A stretch of 50,499 nucleotides of DNA from Campylobacterales bacterium (GCA_014763885.1 JACXUO010000002.1:1-50499), one strand, 5' to 3'; shown: positions 5,821 to 16,204, counted from the stretch's first letter. Translations and numbers: made by a program. Notes: generated from the sequence alone by a model not told the origin.

Positions 5821-7182
5821 ATGATGGGAAGTGAGCGTATGGATATAAAGTCTCTGGACCTCTATCTTGACAAGCTTGAAAAAGGCACCTATGATGTGCA
5901 CATGAGCGATGCGGACCATGCGGCTTTTCTGGAAGTGCTCAAGCAGCATGATGAGGAGAAGTTCTTCACCTATATCAATCTCCTCTCCCCGGAGCTGAGG
6001 GCGGAGATACTGATGGAGCTTCCCCTCCCTTTTCAGGTCGATTATATCCGTGAAAGTGATGAGGTAAGGCTATCCCGGATCATCGAAGCGCTTGACAGTG
6101 ATGACGCGACCAATCTTTTTCTGACCATTGTAAAGAAAGAGAAGGAAAAGAGCAAAAAGGTCTTCGAGCTCTTAAGTCAAACGAAACAAGAGACTATCTC
6201 TGATCTTATGACCTATCCGGAGGATCAGGCCGGTGCGTTGATGCAGACAGAGCTCTTTGTGGTGCCGAGCTACAAGAGTATCGCTGAGGCTACAGAGATA
6301 TTGGCCGGGCTCAAAAGAGAAGGGTTGGGTACGGTACAGTCGGTCTATGTGACCGATGAAAGAGGGAAGTTCATCAAAGCCATCCCGATAGATGATCTTT
6401 TCATAGAAAAGTCAGATCAGACATTCGATCAGATCATCGACAGATACCCGGAATCCTATAGCATTTTGGCACATGAGAGTATCGACAAGGTGATTGAGAG
6501 TGTGAGTAAGTACGACCTGACCACGCTTGCCGTGCTTGATAACAAAGGCTACCTTTTGGGGCGTATCACTCATGATGATGCAGTTGATGCGATGCAACGC
6601 CGCGCTACTGGACAGATCTATAACCTTAGCAGAGTACATAAAGATGAAGAGGTGCAGGAGAGTTTCGTCAAGTCGACCCAAACACGCTCTATATGGCTGG
6701 CGATCAATCTCGCCAATGCTATTATCGCATCACTGGTCATAGGTGTCTTTGAACATACGATCTCTGCCATCATTGAACTTGCGATCCTGTTGCCTATTGT
6801 TGCCAATATGGCCGGTACCGCTTCGGTACAGACGATGACCGTCATCATACGCCAGATCGCATTGGGAAATATCAACTTTGAACTGCTTCGGCCGCTATTT
6901 CTCAAAGAACTGAGTATCGCTGTCGCCAACGGTTTGATCTTTGGGATAATGAGTTCGGTGGCTGCGCATGTCTGGTTTGGAAATCCCCATGTTTCTGCTG
7001 CGATCGGGCTTTCTATGTTAGTGAGTTTTGTCTTGGCGGGGGTGTTGGGGACGACCGTGCCGATACTGCTGAAAAGAATGAATTTTGATCCTGCGGTTGC
7101 CAGCTCTGTGATTGTGATCACCGCTGTGGATATCATCGGTTTTTTCAGTTTTCTCTGGTTTGCAAAGATGATTACGCTGTAG
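5821..7182 (+). CDS. mgtE: Magnesium transporter MgtE
   Basis: A 453-residue Mg2+ channel/transporter in the inner membrane. It has the three expected parts: an N-terminal MgtE_N helical-repeat domain (about 30-130, LSPELRAEILMELP), a pair of CBS domains (about 135-260, starting MTYPEDQAGALM) that sense intracellular Mg2+ and gate the pore, and five membrane helices (about 285-453) with the pore signature LLPIVANMAGTASVQTMTV. Usual family members show P...ANMGGNAGTQ there, so this copy keeps the Asn and the T/V-Q part with small substitutions. The start at 5821 has a strong ribosome binding site (GGAGGA, 5813-5818). It is monocistronic. Confidence 0.93.
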   Translation: MMGSERMDIKSLDLYLDKLEKGTYDVHMSDADHAAFLEVLKQHDEEKFFTYINLLSPELRAEILMELPLPFQVDYIRESDEVRLSRIIEALDSDDATNLFLTIVKKEKEKSKKVFELLSQTKQETISDLMTYPEDQAGALMQTELFVVPSYKSIAEATEILAGLKREGLGTVQSVYVTDERGKFIKAIPIDDLFIEKSDQTFDQIIDRYPESYSILAHESIDKVIESVSKYDLTTLAVLDNKGYLLGRITHDDAVDAMQRRATGQIYNLSRVHKDEEVQESFVKSTQTRSIWLAINLANAIIASLVIGVFEHTISAIIELAILLPIVANMAGTASVQTMTVIIRQIALGNINFELLRPLFLKELSIAVANGLIFGIMSSVAAHVWFGNPHVSAAIGLSMLVSFVLAGVLGTTVPILLKRMNFDPAVASSVIVITAVDIIGFFSFLWFAKMITL

Positions 7183-7339
7183 TATCCCTATAATGAAGAG
7201 TCTCAATTCAACTCTTTGAGTTATCCTGAAATATTTGTCTTCCTTCATTCTGAACGGTTCAGAAAGTGCAATTATGTAGTGAACGTGATTAACTCTTCGG
7301 CTTTAACAAAGTCTAGGAATAGTAAGAATACTGGGAAGT

Positions 7340-7372
7340 TAAAAAGTAAGTCCCCGGGGATATTCCGGGGAT
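7340..7372 (-). terminator. Terminator of the thiC-thiG operon
   Basis: A 7-bp GC-rich stem (TCCCCGG 7351-7357, CCGGGGA 7365-7371) lies just past the thiG stop. Read on the minus strand it is followed by CTTACTTTTTAAC, a weak T tract. The rest of 7183-7340, between mgtE and this point, contains only a short hairpin at 7250-7262 (CTGAAC-G-GTTCAG). Confidence 0.7.
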
Positions 7373-7378
7373 AAAAAG

Positions 7379-8191
7379 TCAGGCTTGGTGCCAGAAGGGT
7401 GTACCGATCGTCGGTGTGGACGGGGATGCCATATCGCGCTCCTGCATTGCACCGGCTTTGTAGCCCAGTCTTCCTGCTGTCAGGGCATGCCTGAAGGCAC
7501 TCGCCATCTTGACAGGGTCGTGGGCCAGTGCAACGGCTGAGTTGAGCAGTATGCCGTCATACCCGAGCTCCATCGCCTGGATCGCATGGGAGGGTTTGCC
7601 TATCCCCGCATCCACGATCAGCTGAAGGTCGGGGAACTGCTTGCGGATCGCCTTGAGGTTGTACGGGTTCATCAGACCTCTTCCCGATCCGATCGGCGAA
7701 CCCCACGGCATCAGTGTCGTACATCCCGCATCGACCAGTCTCTGTGCAAGGACAAGGTCATCCGTCGTGTAGGGCAGTACCCTGAACCCTTCCTTGACAA
7801 GGACCTTGGCCGCCTCAACCAGTTCAAAGGGATCGGGCTGAAGGTTGTACTGGTTGCCTATCACCTCTACTTTGACCCAGTTGGTGCCGAAGACCTCCCG
7901 TGCCATCATTGCCGTGGTGATCGCCTCCTGTGCGGTGTGGCATCCTGCGGTATTTGGCAGGACCTGGACACCCAGGGACTTGATGATTTCCCAGAAAGGG
8001 TTCCCTTTGTCCCCGCCGGATTGACGGCGCAGGGATACGGTAACGATCTGTGCACCTGACGCTTCGATCGCCTCTTTCATTACTTTGGGGGAAGGGTAGA
8101 GTGCCGACCCGATCATCATGCGTGAGTCGAACTCCTTGCCTTCAAGTATCCATTTGTCGTTTTGTGTATCTATCATATCTGTATGGCTCAT
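7379..8191 (-). CDS. thiG: Thiazole synthase ThiG
   Basis: Builds the thiazole phosphate ring of thiamine from 1-deoxyxylulose 5-phosphate, a glycine-derived imine and the ThiS thiocarboxylate. The TIM-barrel protein shows the family landmarks: [20 protein letters not shown] near the start, RRQSGG, the catalytic Lys in [29 protein letters not shown], and the phosphate-binding [11 protein letters not shown] with LLNSAVA. I place the start at ATG 8191 and not at 8230, because AAGGAGG lies seven bases upstream and this leaves a single base after the thiS stop. That gives 270 residues, normal for ThiG. It is the last gene of the TPP-riboswitch-led operon. The glycine oxidase ThiO in the operon indicates that the imine comes from glycine. 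Confidence 0.95.
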   Translation of the reverse strand: MSHTDMIDTQNDKWILEGKEFDSRMMIGSALYPSPKVMKEAIEASGAQIVTVSLRRQSGGDKGNPFWEIIKSLGVQVLPNTAGCHTAQEAITTAMMAREVFGTNWVKVEVIGNQYNLQPDPFELVEAAKVLVKEGFRVLPYTTDDLVLAQRLVDAGCTTLMPWGSPIGSGRGLMNPYNLKAIRKQFPDLQLIVDAGIGKPSHAIQAMELGYDGILLNSAVALAHDPVKMASAFRHALTAGRLGYKAGAMQERDMASPSTPTIGTPFWHQA

Positions 8192-8192
8192 C

Positions 8193-8393
8193 TCAGCCTC
8201 CTTGTACAGGTGCGAGGATGTCAAGTACATCCCCCTCTTTGATCATCGTTGTCTCATACGTCGTGTTGAGCACGAAAGTGGTGTTGAGTGCCACGGCAAA
8301 TCCCTCTTTGTACCGAAGGGTATCCAGCAGCTCTCTCACGCTCATCTGCTCTTTTTCAAAAACTTTTTTCTCACCGTTCACAGAGATCGTCAT
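8193..8393 (-). CDS. thiS: Sulfur carrier protein ThiS
   Basis: A 66-residue ubiquitin-fold carrier that brings sulfur, as a C-terminal thiocarboxylate, to ThiG. It ends in Gly-Gly (VQGG), the essential tail, and has the typical [12 protein letters not shown] start and the [12 protein letters not shown] middle. The start overlaps the thiO stop by four bases (ATGA), indicating translational coupling. No ThiF-type adenylating enzyme is adjacent, so ThiS activation must be encoded elsewhere. Confidence 0.93.
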   Translation of the reverse strand: MTISVNGEKKVFEKEQMSVRELLDTLRYKEGFAVALNTTFVLNTTYETTMIKEGDVLDILAPVQGG

Positions 8394-9433
8394 GCGCCTC
8401 TCCTGATCCCGGTGTTTAGCGCCTCCTCTACGATGGCAGGGGTTAGCAGATAGCCGTGGCGGTAAAGCCCGTTGATACGGGTAAACCCTTTGTGCTGTTC
8501 GATACGGGGGAGGTTGTTCTCCAGTGACGGACGGCAGTCTGTTTTTGTCTTGACGATACGCGCCTCGGCAAAGCTCGGGTGCATACTGTAGACCGCTGAG
8601 AGCAGCTCGAGGGAAGAGCGTACCGACATCGGTGAATCATCCTCGCTCTCTATCTCAGTCGCACCGATCACGAAGCGGTGGTTGGCACGCGGAACGATAT
8701 AGATCTTATAGCGCGGGTGCATCAGCCTGGTCGGCCTGCTGATATCCACTTCGGGCGCATCCAGCCAGAAGACTTCGCCGCGTACACCGCGAAGGTCAGG
8801 CATATCCGCTTTGGCACCCAGTCCTCGTGTATCAAAGACCCAGTCAAACTCTGTACCGTGCACAGCATTGAAGGTATCTACATCACTGAGCCCCTCATCG
8901 ACCGGGTGGTTTTCATACCATGTAACTCTGGGGTGATCCAGCAGATACTTCGTCGATGCCTCGATGAACATTGCAGAGTTGACCTGCCCCTCTGCATAGA
9001 GGTGGTATGCCTGCGTATGGTGTTTGAGCGAAGGCTCCAGCTCCACAAGTGCACGGTTGTCCAGCGTCCTGATCCCTTCTGCTGCCGGTACTTTGGCATG
9101 CAGTGTAGAGATGAAGCGGTCGAGTTCGGCCTGGTCCTGCGGGTGTGCAGTGATGATGCTTCCTGTCTGCTGGTAGGCTTCGGGGATACCGATCTTCTCC
9201 AGGATCGCAGGCCAGAGTTTGATCGATCGCATTCCATGGTCCAGGATCACCGACTCTGCAGTCTCGAGCTCGGCAAAGGGTGCGAGCATACCCGCAGCCG
9301 TGGATGCGGCAGCTTCTTCACCGTCGTATCCTGCTTTCTCGTAGATCGTCAGTTCGACATCTTCATTTTCCAACAGGTTGAGTGCCGTGACCCTTCCCAG
9401 GAGTCCTGCACCGATAATCGCTACTTTTTTCAT
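8390..9433 (-). CDS. thiO: Glycine oxidase ThiO (FAD-dependent)
   Basis: A 347-residue FAD oxidoreductase of the DAO family. It oxidises glycine to iminoglycine (dehydroglycine), which ThiG uses for the thiazole ring. Residues 1-32 form the dinucleotide-binding fold (VAIIGAGLLGRVTALNL ending in an acidic residue), AASTAAGMLAP (about 42-52) is the FAD-contacting segment, and VRGEVFWL with YIVPR follow in the second half. The operon context (thiC, thiS, thiG, TPP riboswitch) distinguishes it from other amino-acid oxidases. Using ThiO in place of the radical enzyme ThiH makes this an oxygen-using route. The stop overlaps the thiS start; thiC ends 10 bases upstream. Confidence 0.92.
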   Translation of the reverse strand: MKKVAIIGAGLLGRVTALNLLENEDVELTIYEKAGYDGEEAAASTAAGMLAPFAELETAESVILDHGMRSIKLWPAILEKIGIPEAYQQTGSIITAHPQDQAELDRFISTLHAKVPAAEGIRTLDNRALVELEPSLKHHTQAYHLYAEGQVNSAMFIEASTKYLLDHPRVTWYENHPVDEGLSDVDTFNAVHGTEFDWVFDTRGLGAKADMPDLRGVRGEVFWLDAPEVDISRPTRLMHPRYKIYIVPRANHRFVIGATEIESEDDSPMSVRSSLELLSAVYSMHPSFAEARIVKTKTDCRPSLENNLPRIEQHKGFTRINGLYRHGYLLTPAIVEEALNTGIRRGA

Positions 9434-9443
9434 ACAAACCCCC

Positions 9444-11339
<1,896 letters not shown>

Positions 11340-11462
11340 TCATATATTTGTATATATTGTGTGTAAAAAAGACGGAGTTGCAGCTTTAGAGGTATGCATC
11401 AATGCATGGAGTGTTCTAAAATGGCAGGTCAAAACAAGATGTTTTGTGCCGTTGCTTTCCTT

Positions 11463-11591
11463 CTTCCTTACGCCGGTATGATCCGGTTCAAGTTCAACGG
11501 GTCTGGCGTCTGCCATCTCAGCCCACTGGGCATCCATTTGCTAAAAGTCTGCGCTCTTAGCAAATAGATGCCTTTTGGACTCCCCGAAAGG
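11463..11591 (-). ncRNA. TPP riboswitch (THI element) controlling thiC-thiO-thiS-thiG
   Basis: Read on the minus strand, the conserved TPP aptamer is clear: GGGCTGAGATG (pyrimidine-sensor CTGAGA), ACCCGTTGAACTTGAACCGG, then GATCATACCGGCGTAAGG. The P1 helix pairs CTTTC near 11590 with GGAAG near 11463. The optional P3a arm is unusually long: 11529-11544 pairs with 11557-11572 over 16 bp with one mismatch and a 12-base loop. About 130 bases separate the aptamer from thiC; I see a short ATGCAT palindrome there but no convincing intrinsic terminator, so control may be at the ribosome binding site. Confidence 0.95.
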
Positions 11592-11601
11592 ACTTATCCG
11601 C

Positions 11602-11607
11602 ACTATA
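11602..11607 (-). promoter_or_regulatory. -10 box (TATAGT) of the thiC operon
   Basis: On the minus strand TATAGT lies 10-11 bases before the 5' side of the TPP aptamer P1 helix, which puts the transcription start right at the riboswitch. Confidence 0.5.
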
Positions 11608-11734
11608 GCAAAGTAAACTTTAATCTAATATAAAAGTTGTTTGGTGTTATTTTTTTATGTGTTATTTTGTGACACAATAAGTGTTAAAGTATACAAAATT
11701 TTTTCTCTTTGGTTAGAGTGTGGTATGTTCATTT

Positions 11735-11797
11735 TTTTTCTTTGTTGGTGTGACAAAGAAAAAGAAACGAACCAAAAAAAAGAAAGCACAAAGTGCT
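11735..11797 (-). terminator. Terminator of the thiamine salvage operon, plus an extra A/T hairpin
   Basis: On the minus strand AGCAC-TTT-GTGCT (11785-11797) is followed by TTCTTTTTTTT, a textbook intrinsic terminator about 58 bases past the kinase stop. Next to it is a perfect 11-bp inverted repeat (11735-11745 with 11753-11763, loop TGGTGTG) made of poly-T, CTTTG and poly-A. Between here and the TPP riboswitch (11608-11734) there is only A/T-rich spacer. Confidence 0.75.
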
Positions 11798-11854
11798 GAC
11801 GCTAGATTTAATTGCCATTGTGATTTATGTTTTTTAGTACATAAAGTGTACGGG

Positions 11855-12574
11855 CTAGTTCTTTTTTGCATCAAGGTTTTTGAACCAAAGAGAACAGAGG
11901 ATGGTGTAGATCTCTTTGTAGAGGTGGAGTTTTTTGAGGTTGATCCTGGTGCTGTTTTGGAAGTAGCTTCGCAAAAAGTAGTGTTCCTCTCTTTGGGTGA
12001 GGTGGTACTCTGCTGCGATGGTCGCCAGGTCGAAGTAGCGGTCATTGAACCCGGTATACTCCCAGTCGATGAACTTCACTTTTTGGTTGTGAAAGAGGAT
12101 GTTCCGGGAGTTGAGGTCATGGTGGGTGAGGACAAGCTCCTTGGGCTCTCTGTTGAGCTTCCTGAGTGCATGAAGTGCTTTGGCGTGTTTTGGTTTGAAG
12201 TCCTTTTTGAGTCTGTAAGGTCTGGTTCTCAGCTTGATCTTGTGGAGTTTGCGCAGGGTGGTGGCGAGAGTCCGGAGCTCTCTCGGTGTGAGCGTGCTCT
12301 TGTGCTCTCCTTCTAAAAAATCCGAGATGATGAGGTAGTTTTCCGGATCATAGTGAACGGGTTTGGCCCCGAGTCTTCTCTGGTGTGCCCGGTGTTGTAC
12401 CCGGTACTCAAAAGCGCGGTCTATTTGATTGGGCTGAAGTTTTCTCAGAAGATAGCGGGTATTTTCGGTGATCGCCAGGTAGTTGACGTTGCAATACCCC
12501 TGCTCGGGGAGCAATGAGAGTGTTTTAATCGGGTCCTTCAGGAAAATAGGGTAGCCCTCCAGCTCGAGATCCAT
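11855..12574 (-). CDS. Choline/aminoglycoside kinase-like protein, probable thiamine kinase
   Basis: A 239-residue protein kinase-like-fold phosphotransferase. The catalytic loop LTHHDLNSRNILF gives Asp153 and Asn158, and the metal-binding Asp170 is in FIDWEY, as in choline/ethanolamine kinase and APH families. An N-terminal lobe around LLRKLQPNQ supplies the nucleotide-binding Lys/Arg region. It is the last gene of a TPP-riboswitch-led operon that encodes a TonB receptor, a thiamine-binding protein and a PnuC-type permease. The likely role is therefore phosphorylation of incoming thiamine, as E. coli ThiK does, which also traps it in the cell. Substrate is inferred from context. The start directly abuts the pnuT stop and has GGAAGGG upstream. 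Confidence 0.8.
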   Translation of the reverse strand: MDLELEGYPIFLKDPIKTLSLLPEQGYCNVNYLAITENTRYLLRKLQPNQIDRAFEYRVQHRAHQRRLGAKPVHYDPENYLIISDFLEGEHKSTLTPRELRTLATTLRKLHKIKLRTRPYRLKKDFKPKHAKALHALRKLNREPKELVLTHHDLNSRNILFHNQKVKFIDWEYTGFNDRYFDLATIAAEYHLTQREEHYFLRSYFQNSTRINLKKLHLYKEIYTILCSLWFKNLDAKKN

Positions 12575-13180
12575 CTATAGCCCTTCCTTAGACTTGCGCC
12601 AACTGAAATAGCCGTAGAGGGAAAGTATGACGTAGATCATAAAAAGAATAATCGTGACGTAGTATCCTGTCGACCAGTAAAGCGTGATCGCAGCAATGTC
12701 TATCAAGACCCAGTAGAGCCAGTTTTGCAGTATCTTTTGTGCGAGCATCCAGGTCGCGAGTATCGAGAAGACCATGACTGTGGCATCAAGATAGGGAAGA
12801 CGTGCCGAGGTATAGGTTGCAAGAAGGTAACCTACAACAAGGCTGAAGAGCATGCCGGTCACAATACTGAAGAGATGTTTGGAAAGCGGCCAGGAGCTGA
12901 TCGCAAGATGTTTGTCGTCACTGCCTTTGCCACGTTTCCAAAGGATAAAACCGTAGACGGACATCCCCATATAGTAGAAGTTGAGCAGTGCGGATGAGAG
13001 CAGCTCTCCTTCCCAGAAGAGGATCGTATAGATCAGAGTACTGAAAAACCCCGACACCCAGCACCATACCGACTCTTTAGCTGCGAGGATGATATAGAGT
13101 ATCCCGAGTATGACTGCAATGATTTCCCATTTTGGCATGGCCGTAAAGGCGTCAAGCAGAGGTGCGAGGTCAAAATCCAT
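12575..13180 (-). CDS. pnuT: PnuC-family transporter, probable thiamine permease PnuT
   Basis: A 201-residue inner-membrane protein with about seven hydrophobic helices and the PnuC-family features: WEIIAVILGILYIILAAKES near the start, WCWVSGFFSTLIYTILFW, and a late WVLIDIAAITLYW segment. PnuC proteins move nicotinamide riboside; the TPP-regulated branch (PnuT) was predicted by comparative genomics to move thiamine. The riboswitch, thiamine-binding protein and kinase around it support the thiamine branch here. PnuC-type proteins work by facilitated diffusion with trapping through phosphorylation, which the downstream kinase could supply. Start and neighbouring stops are adjacent without a gap. 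Confidence 0.88.
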   Translation of the reverse strand: MDFDLAPLLDAFTAMPKWEIIAVILGILYIILAAKESVWCWVSGFFSTLIYTILFWEGELLSSALLNFYYMGMSVYGFILWKRGKGSDDKHLAISSWPLSKHLFSIVTGMLFSLVVGYLLATYTSARLPYLDATVMVFSILATWMLAQKILQNWLYWVLIDIAAITLYWSTGYYVTIILFMIYVILSLYGYFSWRKSKEGL

Positions 13181-13438
13181 TTAGTAGATACCTTTGCGGT
13201 TGTTTCCCACAAGTTTGAGGACAAATACAGAATCGGGAAGTTCCTCGAAAACGGCATAGATCTCTTCCTGCAGCAGTTGCATAATGATAGCATAATCCCC
13301 ATGGATCTGGGTGCTCAGCTCATTGCGTACGATAGCTACGTTCGGTTCTTTCTCCAGTGCGGCGATGAAGTCCAGGATCGGCTGCTCATACCCCATCTCC
13401 TTGAGGGGGTAGAGACTGATATCTACAGAGATCTGCAT
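13181..13438 (-). CDS. Thiamine-binding protein family (YkoF/MTH1187-like)
   Basis: An 85-residue protein of the small alpha/beta family that includes MTH1187, TM0486 and the YkoF repeats, several of which bind thiamine or its pyrimidine moiety. It begins MQISVDISLYPLKE, has a conserved LSTQIHGDY segment (about 42-50), and lacks a signal peptide, so it is cytoplasmic. Its place between a TonB receptor and PnuT under a TPP riboswitch fits a binding or buffering role in thiamine salvage. The exact ligand is not known. Confidence 0.75.
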   Translation of the reverse strand: MQISVDISLYPLKEMGYEQPILDFIAALEKEPNVAIVRNELSTQIHGDYAIIMQLLQEEIYAVFEELPDSVFVLKLVGNNRKGIY

Positions 13439-13447
13439 GGTGGATCC

Positions 13448-15505
13448 TTAGAAGTCGTAAGAGACGGTCAGACCGAAGGTTCTCGGGTTACCCTGCTGTA
13501 TATAGAGCTCATCGATATACCCGTTTGCAGGGTTGTTGGCGAAGTAGAATCCTCTGACCTGATACTCTTCATTGGTGATATTCCTTGCCCATAGGATTGC
13601 AGACCAGTTGCCGTGCATATATTCGATACTTGTATTCAGGAGTTGATAGGCGTCTGATTTTTGGTTATGCGTATTTGAGAAGTAGTAGCTCCCTTTCCCC
13701 TCCAGGTTTGTACTGAACTTCCAGTTTTCGGTGAGGAAGTAGTTCAGCCCGATGTTGTATTGGTATTTTGGAGATTGTGCAGGTGCTCTGCCTTCAAGAT
13801 CAGGTGTGTACTCGTCAAACTCTGCTTTGAGCAGTCCCAGGCTGGCATAAAGATGCAGTGTTTGGATCGGCATATAGTCGAGTTGAGACTCTACCCCATA
13901 GTAGGTACCCTTGGATGCATTGGAAAGATAGTCGGTAAAGCTGCGTTCTTCTTCCTGGTAGAGTTTTACCTGCATATCCTTACGTTTGCCGTAAAAGAGA
14001 TTCAATCTGTTTGTGAGTTTATTGTCGAGGTGTGAAGAGTTTACTCCCGCTTCAAGATTCCACAGGGTCTCCGTCCCGAATGTTTTCTCCTCTTCGCTCA
14101 GTGTAGTCCCGGCATTGACTCCTCCTGGCTTATATCCTTTTGAGAGTGTCGCATAATAGAGCAGGGCATCGTTATGCTGATAGTTCAGCCCTATCTTCCC
14201 TCCGACCATCGTTTCATCATTTTCGATGATCACATCATGAGAATCGCTATAGTCAGCTTCCCATTTCTCTACCCTGAGACCGCTGATCAGCGTAAGTTTA
14301 TCATTGATATGAGAATCCAGCTGTGTATAGACGGCTTTGTTTTGTGTTTTATAGTGACTGTCAAAATGGAGCTCTGCGCCATAGTCAGTCGGATGATATC
14401 GGTTCATCTTCTCGTCAAACTGTTTTGCATAGACGCCTAGTGTCCACTCCGTAGTGCCGTTAAAGAGACGGCTTGATTCGGTCGAGAGCGCACGGATATC
14501 GATATCCCCCTGTTCTATCTCTCTGTTATACTGGTCAAACCCCATATAGGGCCACAAGGCAGTATCAAACTCTCCGACATAAGACCAGTCCTCATCATAA
14601 CTGTAGAGAAGATCGGACTGCATATAGCTCAGTTTGCTGATAAGGCGCATAGGATTAAGGTCATAGGTGGACTTCAAAGAGAGGGCATCGGTTTCCTGTG
14701 TATCGCGCCCGGGTTGGTCAGAGTGGGTGGTCCTGGAGTTGTCCAGTGCAAAGGCATCATACCCATTGTCTGCATCTACATGCATGAGGTTGAGGTCGAT
14801 GGTATGGTTGTCTGAAGCAAACCATCTGAGTTGTGCTTTTGCCGCAAGTTCATCGATGTTATTGGCATCTTTGCGATCAAGATAACTGTTTTTCATAAAT
14901 CCGTCGCTGGTATTTTTGTAAACAGAAAATCTTCCGAGAATGTTTTTGCTAAGCGCGCCACCAACAGCAGCTCCGAAAGCTTTTGTAGTGTAGTTGCCGA
15001 CAGTGGCTTCGATATGTCCTTCGGTCTCCCGTGTAGGGGCATTACTCTCTACGTTTACCACGCCTGCAAGTCCATTTGCACCGAAAGTGGTTCCCTGTGG
15101 TCCTCTGAGAACCTCAATCTGCTTGACATCAAAGAGTGTTGCTCCCAGTGTCGTATAGGAAAGATCTATGCCATCGATCATCAATCCTACAGAGGGATTG
15201 ATCGGTGTTTCAAACTGACTTCTTTCGCCGATTCCTCTGATCTGGATATATTTTGCTTTGGATGCACCCGCAGAGAAATTTACATTGGGAGCGGTACCCA
15301 GTACGTCAATAAATGCCTGTGAGGCTTTATCATAGAGCTTCTCTTCGCCGATCACAGTGACTGCATTGCTTGTTTCTGAAAGTTTTTTCTCCCTGAAATC
15401 CGAACTGACTACAATCGGGTCAAGTTCTGTGGTATTCTCTGCATACGCACTTTGCAGTGCCATAGCAGCGATCAGTGATAGGGGTAACAGTTTTGTATGC
15501 ATCAT
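13448..15505 (-). CDS. TonB-dependent outer-membrane receptor, probable thiamine receptor
   Basis: A 685-residue 22-strand barrel receptor with a plug domain, energised by TonB-ExbB-ExbD. A signal peptide (cut after AYA, about residue 22) is followed by a TonB box-like DPIVVSS (about 29-35) and the plug (about 40-160: GVTFGANGLAG-like region, IEVLRGPQGTTFGANG). The barrel ends in the outer-membrane signature FGLTVSYDF with terminal Phe. It has no Cys-rich or haem-binding features. A TPP riboswitch precedes the gene and thiamine salvage genes follow it, so the substrate is very probably thiamine or a phosphorylated form, similar to the predicted Omr1 receptors of Bacteroidota. Confidence 0.93.
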   Translation of the reverse strand: MMHTKLLPLSLIAAMALQSAYAENTTELDPIVVSSDFREKKLSETSNAVTVIGEEKLYDKASQAFIDVLGTAPNVNFSAGASKAKYIQIRGIGERSQFETPINPSVGLMIDGIDLSYTTLGATLFDVKQIEVLRGPQGTTFGANGLAGVVNVESNAPTRETEGHIEATVGNYTTKAFGAAVGGALSKNILGRFSVYKNTSDGFMKNSYLDRKDANNIDELAAKAQLRWFASDNHTIDLNLMHVDADNGYDAFALDNSRTTHSDQPGRDTQETDALSLKSTYDLNPMRLISKLSYMQSDLLYSYDEDWSYVGEFDTALWPYMGFDQYNREIEQGDIDIRALSTESSRLFNGTTEWTLGVYAKQFDEKMNRYHPTDYGAELHFDSHYKTQNKAVYTQLDSHINDKLTLISGLRVEKWEADYSDSHDVIIENDETMVGGKIGLNYQHNDALLYYATLSKGYKPGGVNAGTTLSEEEKTFGTETLWNLEAGVNSSHLDNKLTNRLNLFYGKRKDMQVKLYQEEERSFTDYLSNASKGTYYGVESQLDYMPIQTLHLYASLGLLKAEFDEYTPDLEGRAPAQSPKYQYNIGLNYFLTENWKFSTNLEGKGSYYFSNTHNQKSDAYQLLNTSIEYMHGNWSAILWARNITNEEYQVRGFYFANNPANGYIDELYIQQGNPRTFGLTVSYDF

Positions 15506-15577
15506 ACTATCCTTTGTAAAGATTTATCGTTGTATTTTTAGGGAAGGGAGGGAGAAATCATGAAGTGACGAAAGTGC

Positions 15578-15648
15578 TCTTTCCTACGCCGGTATGACCC
15601 GGATCAGGTTCAAAGGGTATTTCTCAGGTAAAACTACCACCCCCAGAT
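15578..15648 (-). ncRNA. TPP riboswitch controlling the thiamine salvage operon
   Basis: On the minus strand: CTGGGGGTGGTAG, ACCTGAGAAATACCC (sensor CTGAGA), TTTGAACCTGATCCGG, then GTCATACCGGCGTAGGAAAG. These are all the invariant parts of a TPP aptamer. Here P3a is minimal, in contrast to the long arm in the thiC copy. It lies 72 bases before the receptor start. The two riboswitches would let one metabolite shut down both synthesis and uptake. Confidence 0.95.
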
Positions 15649-15665
15649 ACAATGATATTTCAGTA

Positions 15666-15671
15666 AGTATA
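15666..15671 (-). promoter_or_regulatory. -10 box (TATACT) of the salvage operon
   Basis: Minus-strand TATACT ends about 18 bases before the TPP aptamer. The remaining 15672-15812 holds short G/C-rich inverted repeats but no gene. Confidence 0.45.
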
Positions 15672-15812
15672 CAAGAATTGTGCTTAGTGGAGTAATAGGA
15701 TAAAATTTATCTGATTTAAAAAGAGTGAAGGAAGACGAGAATGCGATGAAAGGTAACAGTGATTCTCTCTATACAGCGGGTATCCCCCGGTCAAGAGGGG
15801 AAAGAAAAAGGG

Positions 15813-16166
15813 TTAGATACTTCTGTGTGCATCTTCGTGGGAGTGGTCCCATGTGAGTTTTGCGCCGCCGAGCATATGGAAGTGAAGATGGAAAACCTCC
15901 TGGCCGCCGTCCTCTCCGTTGTTGGTGATGAGCCTGTATCCTGTCTCATCGATACCTACTTTTCTAGCAACCTCCTGTGCAAAGAGCGTCAAACCTGCCA
16001 TTGTCTCTGCACTTACATCCTGAAAGCAGTCTACATGGACTTTTGGGATGATGAGGATATGAATGGGTGCCTTTGGGTAGAGGTCATGAAATGCCAAAAA
16101 ATGTTCGCTTTCATGCACGGTATTGTTCGGGATCTCACCGTTTACGATTTTACAAAATATACACAT
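15813..16166 (-). CDS. HIT-family nucleotide-binding protein (HINT-like)
   Basis: A 117-residue cytoplasmic purine-nucleoside phosphoramidase-like protein. It has the N-terminal CIFCKIVNGEIP segment, with a potential zinc-binding Cys pair, PIHILIIPKVH in the middle, and the histidine triad FHLHFHMLGG that carries the catalytic His. Length and order match HINT/PKCI proteins, which hydrolyse AMP-lysine and similar phosphoramidates; the cellular substrate is uncertain. It is monocistronic and divergent from pheS, with a minus-strand TATAAT at 16199-16204. Confidence 0.93.
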   Translation of the reverse strand: MCIFCKIVNGEIPNNTVHESEHFLAFHDLYPKAPIHILIIPKVHVDCFQDVSAETMAGLTLFAQEVARKVGIDETGYRLITNNGEDGGQEVFHLHFHMLGGAKLTWDHSHEDAHRSI

Positions 16167-16198
16167 ACTGCTTGTCCTTTATACGCTTTTCATGGGCA

Positions 16199-16204
16199 AT
16201 TATA
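16199..16204 (-). promoter_or_regulatory. -10 box (TATAAT) of the HIT gene
   Basis: Minus-strand TATAAT 33 bases before the HIT start. A TAAAAT on the plus strand at 16249-16254 is a plausible -10 for the divergent pheS operon. Confidence 0.5.
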
